A stretch of DNA of 17,416 bases from Clostridium sp. UBA4108 (GCA_002381695.1 DFXM01000035.1:2305-19720), one strand, 5' to 3'. Shown: positions 1 to 8,178, counted from the first letter of the stretch. Notes: generated by a model not told the origin, from the letters alone. Made by a program: numbers and translations.

Positions 1-20
1 CTATCTGCGGAACCTGTTTC

Positions 21-78
21 CTTGTCTAACTCAAAATATACTTCCCATCTTTGACTTATTATTTATTTTCAGATGCCT
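21..78. repeat. 58-bp dispersed repeat, copy A
   Basis: Matches 16958-17015 in direct orientation with three mismatches in 58 positions, clustered around 40-43. Both copies lie just downstream of the stop codon of a minus-strand gene (4 nt here, about 70 nt at the other copy). Function unknown. It may be a piece of a decayed gene or the end of a mobile element. Confidence 0.9.
62..78 (+). repeat. 17-bp motif, left inverted copy flanking the Bce operon
   Basis: TTTATTTTCAGATGCCT. The same 17 bases occur as the exact reverse complement at 4625-4641 and in direct orientation at 16999-17015. This copy begins 4 nt beyond the kinase stop codon and also forms one end of the longer direct repeat at 21-78. 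Confidence 0.9.
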
Positions 79-81
79 TAT

Positions 82-1107
82 TCAATCAATTACCCTAGGA
101 AATACTAATGAAATTTCAAACCCATCAGTATAATTATCATTTGCCTCTAAGCCAACTTTCAAGCTTTCAGCTACTTGTTTTGCTAAATATAATCCCATTC
201 CTGTTGAATTTTTTCTTTGTTCTCCAATCTCACCTGTAAAGCCTTTTTCAAATATAAATGGTAAATCATACGCCTTAACTCCTATTCCATTATCTCTTAT
301 AGTAAGGTTTATATTTTTCTCGTTTTCATCTGAAGTAATAACTATCTGTGGATCACTTACTTCAATATTTTTATATTTTACTGAATTACTAATTATTTGT
401 CTTATAATAAATTGAATTCCTCTTTTATCAGATATTACTTTATAATCCTCAATGTCTAATATTACATCTATGTCTTTTTCCTGTAGTATTACTTTATATT
501 CTTCAATTACTTCTATACAACTCTCTTTTAATGATAGCTCTTTGAAAAAGTAATCATTAAAAGTCGATTTTAGTCTTGCATAATATAGCATTCTTTCTAT
601 ATCCTCTTGCATTTTTGTTCTTACATATTGTAATCTTTTATATACTACCGGTGATATTTCCTCTTTTCTATTATCTAGTACAAAGGTCATTAACCCTAAA
701 GGCGTTTTTATCTCATGTGCCCAAGCTTCTATGTACTCTTCATACTCATCAATTCCTCGCTTATGAATATTTATAGTATTTTGATTTTGTCTTAAAATTT
801 TACCTACATCTTTTATTACTTGTGCTTCTTCATAATGAAACAAGCTTATAATCTCATTTTCCATATCTTTAGTAGGCTCATCTAAAAATCTACTAATTGC
901 TTCTTCTCTTTTTAAATCATTTTTATACATACTAAATGCTGTAGCACAATACAAAATTAAAGAACCAATAACCATTGTAGGAAAAATATAAATAAAAGCT
1001 TTATCATTACTTAACCATAGCAATCCTCCAAATATAAAATTCAATGTAAGTATAACAACAATCCAAAGTCTATTTTTTTCAAACACCCATGTTAATCTTT
1101 TAATCAT
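82..1107 (-). CDS. BceS-like intramembrane-sensing histidine kinase
   Basis: Sensor kinase of a peptide-antibiotic detoxification module. The 341-aa protein has two N-terminal membrane segments (about residues 14-32 and 39-59) with almost nothing between them. This is typical of intramembrane-sensing kinases, which read the state of their partner BceAB-type transporter instead of binding ligand outside the cell. The H-box EAWAHEIKTPLG places the phosphorylated histidine at H131. The ATPase domain shows an N-box around N241, G1 motif DNGIG at 272, an F-box near 284-290 and G2 motif STGMGLYLAK near 301. The ATG overlaps the last 8 bases of the response-regulator gene and is preceded by a GGAG/AAGGGG purine stretch, so the two are translationally coupled. 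It is the last gene of the four-gene operon. The stop is followed at once by a repeated sequence. Kinase assignment is certain; the BceS subtype rests on topology and neighbours. Confidence 0.93.
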   Translation of the reverse strand: MIKRLTWVFEKNRLWIVVILTLNFIFGGLLWLSNDKAFIYIFPTMVIGSLILYCATAFSMYKNDLKREEAISRFLDEPTKDMENEIISLFHYEEAQVIKDVGKILRQNQNTINIHKRGIDEYEEYIEAWAHEIKTPLGLMTFVLDNRKEEISPVVYKRLQYVRTKMQEDIERMLYYARLKSTFNDYFFKELSLKESCIEVIEEYKVILQEKDIDVILDIEDYKVISDKRGIQFIIRQIISNSVKYKNIEVSDPQIVITSDENEKNINLTIRDNGIGVKAYDLPFIFEKGFTGEIGEQRKNSTGMGLYLAKQVAESLKVGLEANDNYTDGFEISLVFPRVID

Positions 1108-1789
1108 TCCCCTTATCTCCTATAGGCTCTAAGGAATAACCTTTGCCCCTAATTGTACTTATCTTATAATCAGTATCTAAATTATGTAATGATTTCTTTA
1201 GTCTAGTCATATTAACATGAAGAGCATTTTCATCTATATATTCTGTTGTACCCCAAAGATTCTTAAATAGCATCTCCTTAGTGACAAGCTTTTGGTAACT
1301 TTCAAGTAATAACTCCATAATCTTTCCTTGATTATCAGGTAAAATCATAGCTTTACCTTTAACATTAATAGTATAGGTTTGTAAATCTAAGCTAATATCC
1401 TTTATTTCTGCAAAGTGCTTTCTATCTTCTAAACGACGTAACAAATTTGTTATTCTTGCTAATAAGCGTTCTTTATGACAAGGTTTATTTATATATTCAT
1501 CTGCACCAATATCAAGAGCATGTAACTCATCCTTCATTTGATCACGACCTGTTAAAACAAGTATTGGAACATTACTTTTATGTCTGATTCCCTTACATAT
1601 TTCAAACCCAGATATTCTAGGTAAATTTAAATCCAATAATACAAGGTCTGGTGAAGCAGCTATAATCTCATCTATTACATTTGAAAATTTAGTTATACAA
1701 AATGTATCATAACCTTCCTTTTCTAAAATATACTGAAGCTCTTCTCTCATAAAAAGCTCATCTTCTACAATTACAATCTTCTTCACCAT
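1100..1789 (-). CDS. BceR-like OmpR-family response regulator
   Basis: Cytoplasmic DNA-binding response regulator paired with the kinase downstream, expected to activate the transporter operon. An N-terminal receiver domain carries the acidic pair ED near residue 9-10, the phosphoacceptor aspartate in LVLLDLNLPR (about D53), the conserved T in LVLTGRD and the lysine in INKP. The C-terminal half is a winged-helix domain ending in the typical STIRGKGYSLE. Length, about 229 aa, is normal. An in-frame GTG lies two codons upstream (1795), but it sits inside the GAGGTGAT ribosome site, so I prefer the ATG at 1789. The permease stop codon TAG at 1798-1800 overlaps this ribosome site, giving tight coupling between transporter and regulator. 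Confidence 0.94.
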   Translation of the reverse strand: MVKKIVIVEDELFMREELQYILEKEGYDTFCITKFSNVIDEIIAASPDLVLLDLNLPRISGFEICKGIRHKSNVPILVLTGRDQMKDELHALDIGADEYINKPCHKERLLARITNLLRRLEDRKHFAEIKDISLDLQTYTINVKGKAMILPDNQGKIMELLLESYQKLVTKEMLFKNLWGTTEYIDENALHVNMTRLKKSLHNLDTDYKISTIRGKGYSLEPIGDKGND

Positions 1790-1797
1790 TATCACCT

Positions 1798-3837
1798 CTA
1801 ATTATCTTCTCTTTTTATATCCATTATCTTTAAAATATTTTTATCACTGCTTTTCTTTACACACTGCATATAAATTAATTCTATCACACATATTAAGACA
1901 ATAATAGGAATTGAAATAACCATTAGTTTACCAACTTGCTTCTTCATTGTTGTTGTCATAATACCTGTAAATAATGATCTTACTGCAAATATACTACTTA
2001 TTGCTGCAACTGCTATTGGTAGTGAAAAATACCAAGAAATTTGATTTCTTGCAGATTTACATAGCATTTCATAGCTTGCACCTAAGTATGTTAATGATTG
2101 ATACCTCTTCTTTGTTTTTTGTTGGTGCATTAAAAATTGTACTCCCATAACTGTATTTGCTATTATTAGAAAAATAACTGCTAAATAAATAGTTGTATAA
2201 CTTGCTGCAACAGTATAAAATAACTCTCTTCCTATATTTTGAAGATAACTTTCATAACGTATATTAGTAGTATTAAGCTTTTCATTAACCTTACTAATAG
2301 CTTGCATTAAACCATTTTCCTTAACAAATTTCTCATTTAGAGTTGCATTCCAATAAGTGCTAACATTATTTTCACTAGTATATTTATTAAAAACTGTTTC
2401 CGGCACTATTAAACCATAGCTAATAGTAATTAATCTATCTGTTACAATGCTATCAGTATAACATTTGTCTATTAACTTATATTCCTCACTATCAAAATAT
2501 AAAGTAGGTCTTTCCTTTAAAGCATTTTCCATTACAGCAGCTCCAACTTCAAACTCAGGATCATTATAAAGAGCTACTTCATTATCCTTTAATATAATTT
2601 CCTCCTTCCCTTGTAACTCTAAAAGCTTATTATATGAAGTTAGAGAAATTAAATATGGTCTATCCATATACTGAAGATTATTTAATAAAATATCTTTATC
2701 GCCTTCATCCTTTTGATTTTCTACTGCACTTATCAAATCCTTTGCTGAAAAACTATTATCATGAAAAATTCCTATATTCATATCATATAGCCCATCAATA
2801 TACTCATTTAACTCCAACTTATTTATTACTGACTTCACTTCCTTATCTTCTGCTTTAAATGTGTAGTCTATAACATGAGCTTCCTTTGAATTAAATAAGT
2901 ATCCTACTGGAATACCATATGCAAAACAGCTAATTGCCATCAAAACTAAAAGTGATGAAATAGCTAAAGTATTTGGCTTTAAAAATACTGATTCCTGCAA
3001 TTGCCTAAAGGTGAACATTTTTAATCCACTTATGTTAGTTTTCTTCTTAAGAATTATTTCAAATAATACACCTATACCTTGAAATAATAAGAAGGTTCCA
3101 CTAAGTCCTAATATCACTGTAATTCCCATGAACATTATGTTTTCCCATGATAATCCCATAATTGCTATAGCAAATGCAGCTGTAAGTAATATTACTCCTA
3201 AAACCAATTTAATACTAACAATTACTTTATTTATTTTTCTTTTCTTCTCTCCTTGAGATTCTGAAAGTAATTCTATAACCTCTTTTCTTGAAAATTTACC
3301 ACTTAAAATAATAAGTGCTACAAATCTAATAATAAAATATCCTATAATAGTTCCTATAAATGCTGAAAGTGAAAATGAAAAATTATGTCCTATTATATCT
3401 AGCCCTACAATTTTAGCTGTTACTAAACTAATAATTTCAGATATACAGATTGCAACTGGAATACCAATTAGTAATGATAATACACTATTCCATAACTCTT
3501 CTGCAAAAAGCATTAATAATAACTTACTACGCTTCATACCAAGCATTAAATACATTCCAAGTTCTTTGTTTCTTCTTTCTAGTTGATATTTTCCTGCAAA
3601 ATATACAAGAAAAAATAAGATAAATAATGATAATCCATATAAAGATGGAATCAATAAAAATAACTTGTCTAGTGCTTGACTTTCCATAGTCTTTAAAAAT
3701 ATAATAACATCTTGTTTTTCAAGAGATAAAATAATGTAAAATGCAACAATAGATATGATTAATGATACAAAAAATAATCCATTTTCTTTTCTATTTCGCT
3801 TACTATTTCTATTAACTAAATCATAAAACATTTGCAC
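1798..3837 (-). CDS. BceB-like FtsX-family ABC transporter permease
   Basis: Membrane subunit of a BceAB-type transporter that removes or shields peptide antibiotics at the cell surface and signals to the kinase. The protein is about 679 aa, in the usual BceB range. Hydrophobic segments cluster in the N-terminal and middle parts and again in the last 150 residues. Between them is a large hydrophilic extracellular region (about residues 315-535) of the kind thought to bind the peptide. The N-terminus, MFYDLVNRNSKRNRKENGLF, is typical of clostridial members. Starts: GTG at 3837 lies 5 nt after AGGAGG, and ATG at 3831 lies 11 nt after it. The GTG at 3843 falls inside the ribosome site and is rejected. 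The start overlaps the end of the ATPase gene by about 17 nt. The exact drug cannot be told from the sequence. Confidence 0.92.
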   Translation of the reverse strand: MQMFYDLVNRNSKRNRKENGLFFVSLIISIVAFYIILSLEKQDVIIFLKTMESQALDKLFLLIPSLYGLSLFILFFLVYFAGKYQLERRNKELGMYLMLGMKRSKLLLMLFAEELWNSVLSLLIGIPVAICISEIISLVTAKIVGLDIIGHNFSFSLSAFIGTIIGYFIIRFVALIILSGKFSRKEVIELLSESQGEKKRKINKVIVSIKLVLGVILLTAAFAIAIMGLSWENIMFMGITVILGLSGTFLLFQGIGVLFEIILKKKTNISGLKMFTFRQLQESVFLKPNTLAISSLLVLMAISCFAYGIPVGYLFNSKEAHVIDYTFKAEDKEVKSVINKLELNEYIDGLYDMNIGIFHDNSFSAKDLISAVENQKDEGDKDILLNNLQYMDRPYLISLTSYNKLLELQGKEEIILKDNEVALYNDPEFEVGAAVMENALKERPTLYFDSEEYKLIDKCYTDSIVTDRLITISYGLIVPETVFNKYTSENNVSTYWNATLNEKFVKENGLMQAISKVNEKLNTTNIRYESYLQNIGRELFYTVAASYTTIYLAVIFLIIANTVMGVQFLMHQQKTKKRYQSLTYLGASYEMLCKSARNQISWYFSLPIAVAAISSIFAVRSLFTGIMTTTMKKQVGKLMVISIPIIVLICVIELIYMQCVKKSSDKNILKIMDIKREDN

Positions 3838-4597
3838 TTCCACCTCCTAGTTGTGCCATAACTAGAAGTATTCTTTCATAAAAATCTTGTCTAGATTCCT
3901 TTGGCTTTTTACGTCTTAGCTCATGAAAAAGCTTTCCATCTTGTATAAATAAAATTCTTGAACAAAAGCTGGCTACATTTGCATCATGAGTAACCATTAA
4001 AATAGTTGTTTTTTGATCTTCATTTAAATCAGACAGTTTTTGCATTAATGCTTTTGCATTTTTAGAATCTAATGCTCCTGTAGGTTCATCTGCAAGAATA
4101 ATTTGTGGATTTAAAATTAAAGCTCTTGCAGCTGCAACACGTTGCTTTTGTCCACCTGAAATTTCATTAGGAAATTTATCTAATACATCTGTAATCTCCA
4201 TATACTCTGCTAATTTTTCTACTTCTATCTTACTGTTATTCTGTAATTTATTATGAATAGCCATTGGAAGTAACATATTTTCCCTTGCAGTTAAATTTTC
4301 TAGTAGCTCAAAGTTTTGAAATAGATAACCTATCTTATTTCCTCTATAATCTGCTAATTTATTTCCTTTAAAGTCCTCGATTCTCTCTCCGTTTAATAAA
4401 ATATTACCTTCTGTAGGGTGAGTTGTGGTTGCAATACAATTAAGTAATGTTGTTTTTCCTGAACCACTACTTCCCATAATTCCAATGAATTCACCATTCA
4501 TTACTTGAAAACTGATTCCATCTAAAGCCTTAGTTGTAAAACCTTTTTTACCATAGTATTTTTTTAAGTCTTTAACTTCTAATATTCTCTCTATCAT
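3821..4597 (-). CDS. BceA-like ABC transporter ATP-binding protein
   Basis: Cytoplasmic ATPase subunit of the peptide-antibiotic transporter and first gene of the operon. Counting from a GTG at 4606, it shows Walker A GSSGSGKT at 45-52, Q-loop Q97, signature SGGQKQR at 150-156, Walker B IILADEP at 169-175, a D-loop GALD and H-loop H207. The segment before the signature and the C-terminal extension after the H-loop fit the MacB/LolD/BceA branch. The GTG at 4606 overlaps the AAAGGTGA ribosome site, so I choose ATG 4597 (258 aa, 8-nt spacing). The gene overlaps the permease. The leader upstream contains a candidate -10 (TATAAT at 4685-4690) and one copy of a 17-bp repeated motif between promoter and start. 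Confidence 0.94.
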   Translation of the reverse strand: MIERILEVKDLKKYYGKKGFTTKALDGISFQVMNGEFIGIMGSSGSGKTTLLNCIATTTHPTEGNILLNGERIEDFKGNKLADYRGNKIGYLFQNFELLENLTARENMLLPMAIHNKLQNNSKIEVEKLAEYMEITDVLDKFPNEISGGQKQRVAAARALILNPQIILADEPTGALDSKNAKALMQKLSDLNEDQKTTILMVTHDANVASFCSRILFIQDGKLFHELRRKKPKESRQDFYERILLVMAQLGGGSANVL

Positions 4598-4624
4598 TAT
4601 AATCACCTTTCACCTCATAACTTT

Positions 4625-4641
4625 AGGCATCTGAAAATAAA
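4625..4641 (-). repeat. 17-bp motif, right inverted copy flanking the Bce operon
   Basis: Exact reverse complement of 62-78. It lies about 27 nt upstream of the ATPase start and downstream of a candidate promoter, so the four-gene operon is bracketed by inverted copies whose AGGCAT ends face the operon. Sequence beyond the 17 bases does not match the other copies. Confidence 0.9.
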
Positions 4642-4684
4642 ACTCCGGAATTTAATTTATTACTAGTTCTTATCTTCTATAATT

Positions 4685-4690
4685 ATTATA
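4685..4690 (-). promoter_or_regulatory. candidate -10 box of the Bce operon
   Basis: TATAAT on the minus strand, about 88 nt upstream of the ATPase start. No convincing -35 box is visible at 16-18 nt, as would be expected for an activator-dependent promoter, but this is inference only. Confidence 0.35.
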
Positions 4691-4742
4691 AATGGAGTTG
4701 CTAAAATAAAACACTTACAGTTGGTGAAAGGTTTTGAAAGTA

Positions 4743-4771
4743 AAAGATGAAGCAATAATTGCTCCATCTTT
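4743..4771. terminator. hairpin upstream of the Bce operon, possibly bidirectional terminator
   Basis: AAAGATG and CATCTTT arms pair, then an A/C mismatch, then AGCAAT/ATTGCT close a small loop. The hairpin is followed by short T-rich runs on both strands. It could end transcription from the right before the Bce promoter. Confidence 0.5.
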
Positions 4772-4885
4772 CTTTAATGATTTTAGTTATGTTGAATTTT
4801 CTTTTTAAAGAATTTGATATAGTATTGATAATTTATTATTAGATCTTTACTATAACCATATCATTTCCCTCCCAAAATATAATAT

Positions 4886-4916
4886 AAGCCAATGATACTT
4901 TTTATATCATTGGCTT
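4886..4916 (-). terminator. 12-bp-stem hairpin after decayed gene end, copy 1
   Basis: AAGCCAATGATA pairs perfectly with TATCATTGGCTT around a 7-nt loop. It lies 12 nt downstream of the stop of the decayed 3' gene end at 4929. A diverged copy with the same relation to a stop codon occurs at 9346-9377, so hairpin and gene end travelled together. No strong T run follows, so its role as terminator is likely but not certain. Confidence 0.6.
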
Positions 4917-4928
4917 GATTTCATAGTT

Positions 4929-5087
4929 TTAATCACTTATTGTAATTTGGGTTGTCCACAGATACGCTTCATCGTATGTATCTAAAATGATAAACTTCTT
5001 TATATATTCAACTCCTAATCCATCTATACTTAAAATCTTCTAATTCACATTAAGTTCATAAGTACCCAACCTATCTTCATTCTCATA
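4929..5087 (-). pseudogene. decayed 3' end of an unidentified gene, copy 1
   Basis: One minus-strand frame reads 52 residues with a single internal stop (codon 16). It contains YENEDRLGTYELNVN, then KILSIDGLGVEYIKKF, and ends in YLWTTQITISD before TAA at 4929-4931. The ending is homologous to two other fragments: 9381-9423 (YLWITKINRDA, stop at the same position) and about 16826-16875 (GEAYLLRTKIKF). No start or ribosome site belongs to it; it begins just after the stop of the 134-aa ORF at 5095. I do not recognise the protein family. Confidence 0.55.
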
Positions 5088-5094
5088 TAGTTAT

Positions 5095-5499
5095 TTAATT
5101 TCTATCGCAAATATCTAATCTTGCAATACCAAAAAATATATACTCTCCTATTAATCCTTCGTCTCTTGAAAAGAAGCCTAAATTAAATTCTGCAATACCA
5201 CAATCAACTATTACAGGGTTAATTGATACTATTGGTCCATATGCAGAATAAGACCATGTGCTATTGGGTTTACTGATTAGATCTTTCACTTCATTTTTAT
5301 TCTCGCTAAACATAACTTCCCACGAAGTACCTATTCCCTCTAAAAAATCAAATTCAACTTTATAAAAAGCTCCAGCCTCAAAATCTACTGGAAGTCCAAA
5401 TGCACGATACATCTTATTATTTACAATCGCCTCATTTTCTTCTTCTGAAAGCCATTCCATTTTCACTATCTTTTCTATATTATCCTTTATTTTAATCAC
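5095..5499 (-). CDS. unrecognised 134-aa protein
   Basis: I do not recognise this protein. It is acidic and has no signal peptide or membrane segment. The middle has alternating hydrophobic residues (AGAFYKVEFDFLEGIGTSWE, then GPIVSINPVIVDCGIAEF) that suggest a beta-rich fold. The start is uncertain. The GTG at 5499 overlaps its only ribosome-like site (AGAAGGTGATT), and the first ATG is at 5460, giving 121 aa from MEWLSEEENE with only a weak upstream purine stretch. It stands alone between a decayed gene end and a terminator. Small acidic orphan proteins in such places are sometimes immunity proteins of toxin systems, but no toxin is visible here, so that is only a guess. Confidence 0.55.
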   Translation of the reverse strand: MIKIKDNIEKIVKMEWLSEEENEAIVNNKMYRAFGLPVDFEAGAFYKVEFDFLEGIGTSWEVMFSENKNEVKDLISKPNSTWSYSAYGPIVSINPVIVDCGIAEFNLGFFSRDEGLIGEYIFFGIARLDICDRN

Positions 5500-5654
5500 C
5501 TTCTAACTTAATATAAGTTGAATCTATTCATGATCTTTAATTATTTCAATTATTATATCAAATAAGGTATCCCCCTTTCCATTTATTTAATCTTTTAATA
5601 TTACATTATATTAAACTTAATATTAACTTGTTAATCATATATAAATATAAAAAC

Positions 5655-5685
5655 CCACTATAACACTTTATCTTAGTTATAGTGG
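5655..5685 (-). terminator. rho-independent terminator
   Basis: CCACTATAAC pairs with GTTATAGTGG (10 bp, 11-nt loop). On the minus strand the stem is followed by GTTTTTATATTT, a good T tract. It would end transcripts from the S41-like gene or the small ORF at 5722. On the plus strand it is followed by ATTTTA, so it may be bidirectional. Confidence 0.75.
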
Positions 5686-5721
5686 ATTTTATGATAAAAC
5701 TTACTGACTTTTTAACTTACA

Positions 5722-5841
5722 TTATTTAAAAGAGTTTATATAATCAATAGTCATATATATTACACTAGCTTTACCTTCTTGGTAGAAACCGCACTTATTT
5801 ATGGTATAGTTCATCGTACCGTAACGTAAATGCTTTCTCAT
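5722..5841 (-). CDS. possible 39-aa small ORF or remnant
   Basis: An ATG-initiated frame reading MRKHLRYGTMNYTINKCGFY and on to NSFK. No ribosome site precedes the ATG, which argues against expression. About 36 bases inside it (5778-5813) are about 86% identical to 11558-11593 downstream of the second kinase. It may therefore be a scrap of a repeated mobile-element gene. Family not recognised. Confidence 0.25.
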   Translation of the reverse strand: MRKHLRYGTMNYTINKCGFYQEGKASVIYMTIDYINSFK

Positions 5842-5898
5842 ATACAATATAATTAATATTATTTCAAGTTTACGTTTCTATATTATTTTCACAAGAAT

Positions 5899-5922
5899 AA
5901 GATAGACTTTTTAGCCTATCTT
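5899..5922 (-). terminator. hairpin after the S41-like gene
   Basis: A 10-bp stem (one G-T wobble on the minus strand, AAGATAGGCT/AGTCTATCTT) with an AAAA loop. It begins 17 nt after the TAA at 5939-5941 that would end the S41-like gene if its frameshift were repaired. The T tract is weak. Confidence 0.5.
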
Positions 5923-5938
5923 TAAAAGTTTTATTTTC

Positions 5939-6035
5939 TTAGCTTTTTATTTCATCTATGTTTAATCTCTTCTTCCCTAATATCGTTTCATCGTCTAAAA
6001 TATCTAAGGTATTTTTCGTTATCTCAATTACTCTA
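5939..6035 (-). pseudogene. out-of-frame C-terminal tail of the S41-like gene
   Basis: In the frame next to that of the 459-aa protein, the minus strand reads about 31 stop-free residues starting NRVIEITKNTLDILDD and ending DEIKS with TAA at 5939-5941. Composition and the hairpin just beyond match a natural gene end. An intact form would be about 488 aa. Confidence 0.65.
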
Positions 6036-7407
6036 TTTTCTCATCGGGAACCACCATATTTCTCATACTTGAATCAGCAACTACCGAATATATAGAAAGA
6101 GAATTATGTAATCTAATTCCTGTATTTCGAAGAACTACATTAATAGAACTATCTGTGCAAGATGCCCCTCCACCAGTATTTGTTCCAACAATTTTACCTA
6201 ATTGATGTTCTTTAAATACTGCAGCAGAGTGGCCACAAGTAGAAAAGCATCCTCCATCAACTAGTAATGTAATTTCTCCTGTAAAAACATCCTCCTTAGG
6301 AATAATATCATTTGCTAACCCTTGCATTTTATATATAAACGGGAGCTTTGTGTCATCAGTAAAATACTTGGTATCTTCTTTTATAATATATGACAATAAT
6401 TCTTTTGCCATCTGTGGTTCTCCTCCAAAGTTGCCTCTCACATCTATAGTTAATCTTGTAACTTCTTTATCTTTCATTTCACTAAAACAATCACTTAAAA
6501 AGTCTGAGAATTTTTCTTTTTCTTCAAAAAATACATTAACTGTAATCAATTCTTCATTTCCATCGATTTTGTATTCATAATAAGAAGCATCTTTATAATC
6601 TTCCAAATGTAACTGCCATGCTCCAGTATTTTCTTTTTCTATATACTCTCCTTTTAAATCTATCTTCTTATCTAATCCATTAGTATCAATAAGCTCTACG
6701 CTAAACTGATTTGCTTTCTCAACAAATTCATAATATTCATATCCAAAATGTTTGGACGCGATATTCATAACTATAGCTAAATTGTCACCATCATGACTAA
6801 TATTTTTCTCAAAGGAAGATAAAATTTTATCTGAACTATTTCCATTTATACTTTTAATAATCTCGCCTTTTTTAATACCATATTCATCATTTTCTTCATC
6901 TACAATAATTTTACCATCTTCTATATTTGCCAAAAGGGGAAAATAGACTGCATAATCTTTTCTATTCTCAACCAAAGCCTTTGAAATAGAAAGATTGGTA
7001 TGTCCACATTTTACTGCTACCACCAAAGGATTAAGTAAATGATAGAATTCTTCTTCTGTCATACCATCTACAATCTTCTTTTCAGTCTCATTAAACATAT
7101 CTATTAGTTCCGACTTGTTTGTAAATGCCACAGGATTTTTTTCTAAAATATATCGTTTTAATAGTCGAAAATCTTCTTCTAATTCTTTCTTTGAATACAT
7201 TTTTGTATTTGTGGTACTAATATCCACATATTTCATACCATATCCATTTAAATAAAAGAAAAAAGCTACTACAATATATAACCCACACCATACAAAGATG
7301 ATTTTTTTCTTTGCCTTTCCCTTCTTCACTAAAATAAAACAAGTAAGTATTCCAATTAAAAATGCTAACCCAGCCTTCATCAAATCAGAAATATAAAAAT
7401 TCCACAT
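6028..7407 (-). CDS. membrane-anchored S41-family peptidase-like protein, 3' end frameshifted
   Basis: Two N-terminal membrane segments (about 11-28 and 36-54) are followed by a long extracytoplasmic domain. It looks like a tail-specific-protease relative (peptidase S41): KCGHTNLS near 133-140, a PDZ-like GIKKGEIIKSING near 177-189, LTIDVRGNFGGEP near 319-331, and LLVDGGCFSTCGH with S389 at the nucleophile position, then GKIVGTNTGGG near 404-414. The lysine of classical CtpA enzymes is not seen where expected, so it fits the non-CtpA S41 branch, and activity is unproven. ATG 7407 has a good AGAGGAG site. The frame ends VVPDEKIE. One added A in the AAAA run at about 6036-6039 would continue it for about 31 residues (NRVIEITKNTLDILDDETIL and on to DEIKS) to TAA at 5939, right before a hairpin. 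That is strong evidence of a one-base deletion or a sequencing error. Confidence 0.8.
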   Translation of the reverse strand: MWNFYISDLMKAGLAFLIGILTCFILVKKGKAKKKIIFVWCGLYIVVAFFFYLNGYGMKYVDISTTNTKMYSKKELEEDFRLLKRYILEKNPVAFTNKSELIDMFNETEKKIVDGMTEEEFYHLLNPLVVAVKCGHTNLSISKALVENRKDYAVYFPLLANIEDGKIIVDEENDEYGIKKGEIIKSINGNSSDKILSSFEKNISHDGDNLAIVMNIASKHFGYEYYEFVEKANQFSVELIDTNGLDKKIDLKGEYIEKENTGAWQLHLEDYKDASYYEYKIDGNEELITVNVFFEEKEKFSDFLSDCFSEMKDKEVTRLTIDVRGNFGGEPQMAKELLSYIIKEDTKYFTDDTKLPFIYKMQGLANDIIPKEDVFTGEITLLVDGGCFSTCGHSAAVFKEHQLGKIVGTNTGGGASCTDSSINVVLRNTGIRLHNSLSIYSVVADSSMRNMVVPDEKIE

Positions 7408-7629
7408 TAAATTCTCCTCTTTAAATATAACTACACTTTTATATTACCATTTGTTTTAATTTATGGGAATAAATATTTTGTATCCTGATATTAATTTAAA
7501 ATCAATCTTTAAACACTATGTTAAATAGTATTCTTCATCTAAATTAACTACTAATCTTTTATATAAATTGGAAGTTTGATAAATAGGCTGATTTAATCAA
7601 AATAAAACAGTTTTTTAAATCTTTGTCTA

Positions 7630-8178
7630 TTATTCGTTTTTTATATGAAACATTACTTCTAATTGTTCTATTATATCTTTTTTTGATAATGTAGTTTTAT
7701 CAATAATCTTTAGTTCTGCGGCATCATAAATAGTCCTTGCAAACAACATAATTTTGAAATAACTTGCTTCATTTTTAAAGGATAAGGGGCAACTGTCTTT
7801 AAAGTAATCAATGAGGGTTGCAATCATCTTTTCACGTAACTTTGGTAATAGGCCTTGGTAACTATAAGGGCAGTGTTCCTTTACAGGAAGAAGGTATTCA
7901 AATATTGCATCAAGTAATGGCTCTACCGAAATATGTCCATGTTCTATAATGTGAACAGTATGAGTAGCTACCAATTCTGTTGAACGATTATCCAATATTT
8001 CATCAAACAGTTGATATTTATCATCATAATGTGCATAAAATGTTGCTCTATTTATATTTGCAAGATCAGTAATATCTTTAATTGTTATTTTTTCAAATGT
8101 TTTTTTCGATAAAATTTGAATAAATGCATCTACAATAGAAGTTTTTGTACCGGTTTGTCGCATATTTTGCACTTTCAT
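7630..8178 (-). CDS. TetR/AcrR-family transcriptional regulator
   Basis: One-component repressor of 182 aa. The N-terminal helix-turn-helix occupies about residues 14-60, with the recognition region ITIKDITDLANINRATFYAH and the following YDDKYQLFDEIL, which are classical TetR signatures. The C-terminal ligand domain (YSYQGLLPKLREK and the following helices) resembles the DhaS-like branch. The start ATG is preceded by AAGGAGG at ideal spacing. It is divergent from the SDR gene across 125 bp, the usual layout for a TetR protein controlling its neighbour and itself. The ligand cannot be inferred. I found no convincing perfect operator, although CAATATTG at 8200-8207 is a small palindrome in the right place. 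Confidence 0.9.
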   Translation of the reverse strand: MKVQNMRQTGTKTSIVDAFIQILSKKTFEKITIKDITDLANINRATFYAHYDDKYQLFDEILDNRSTELVATHTVHIIEHGHISVEPLLDAIFEYLLPVKEHCPYSYQGLLPKLREKMIATLIDYFKDSCPLSFKNEASYFKIMLFARTIYDAAELKIIDKTTLSKKDIIEQLEVMFHIKNE

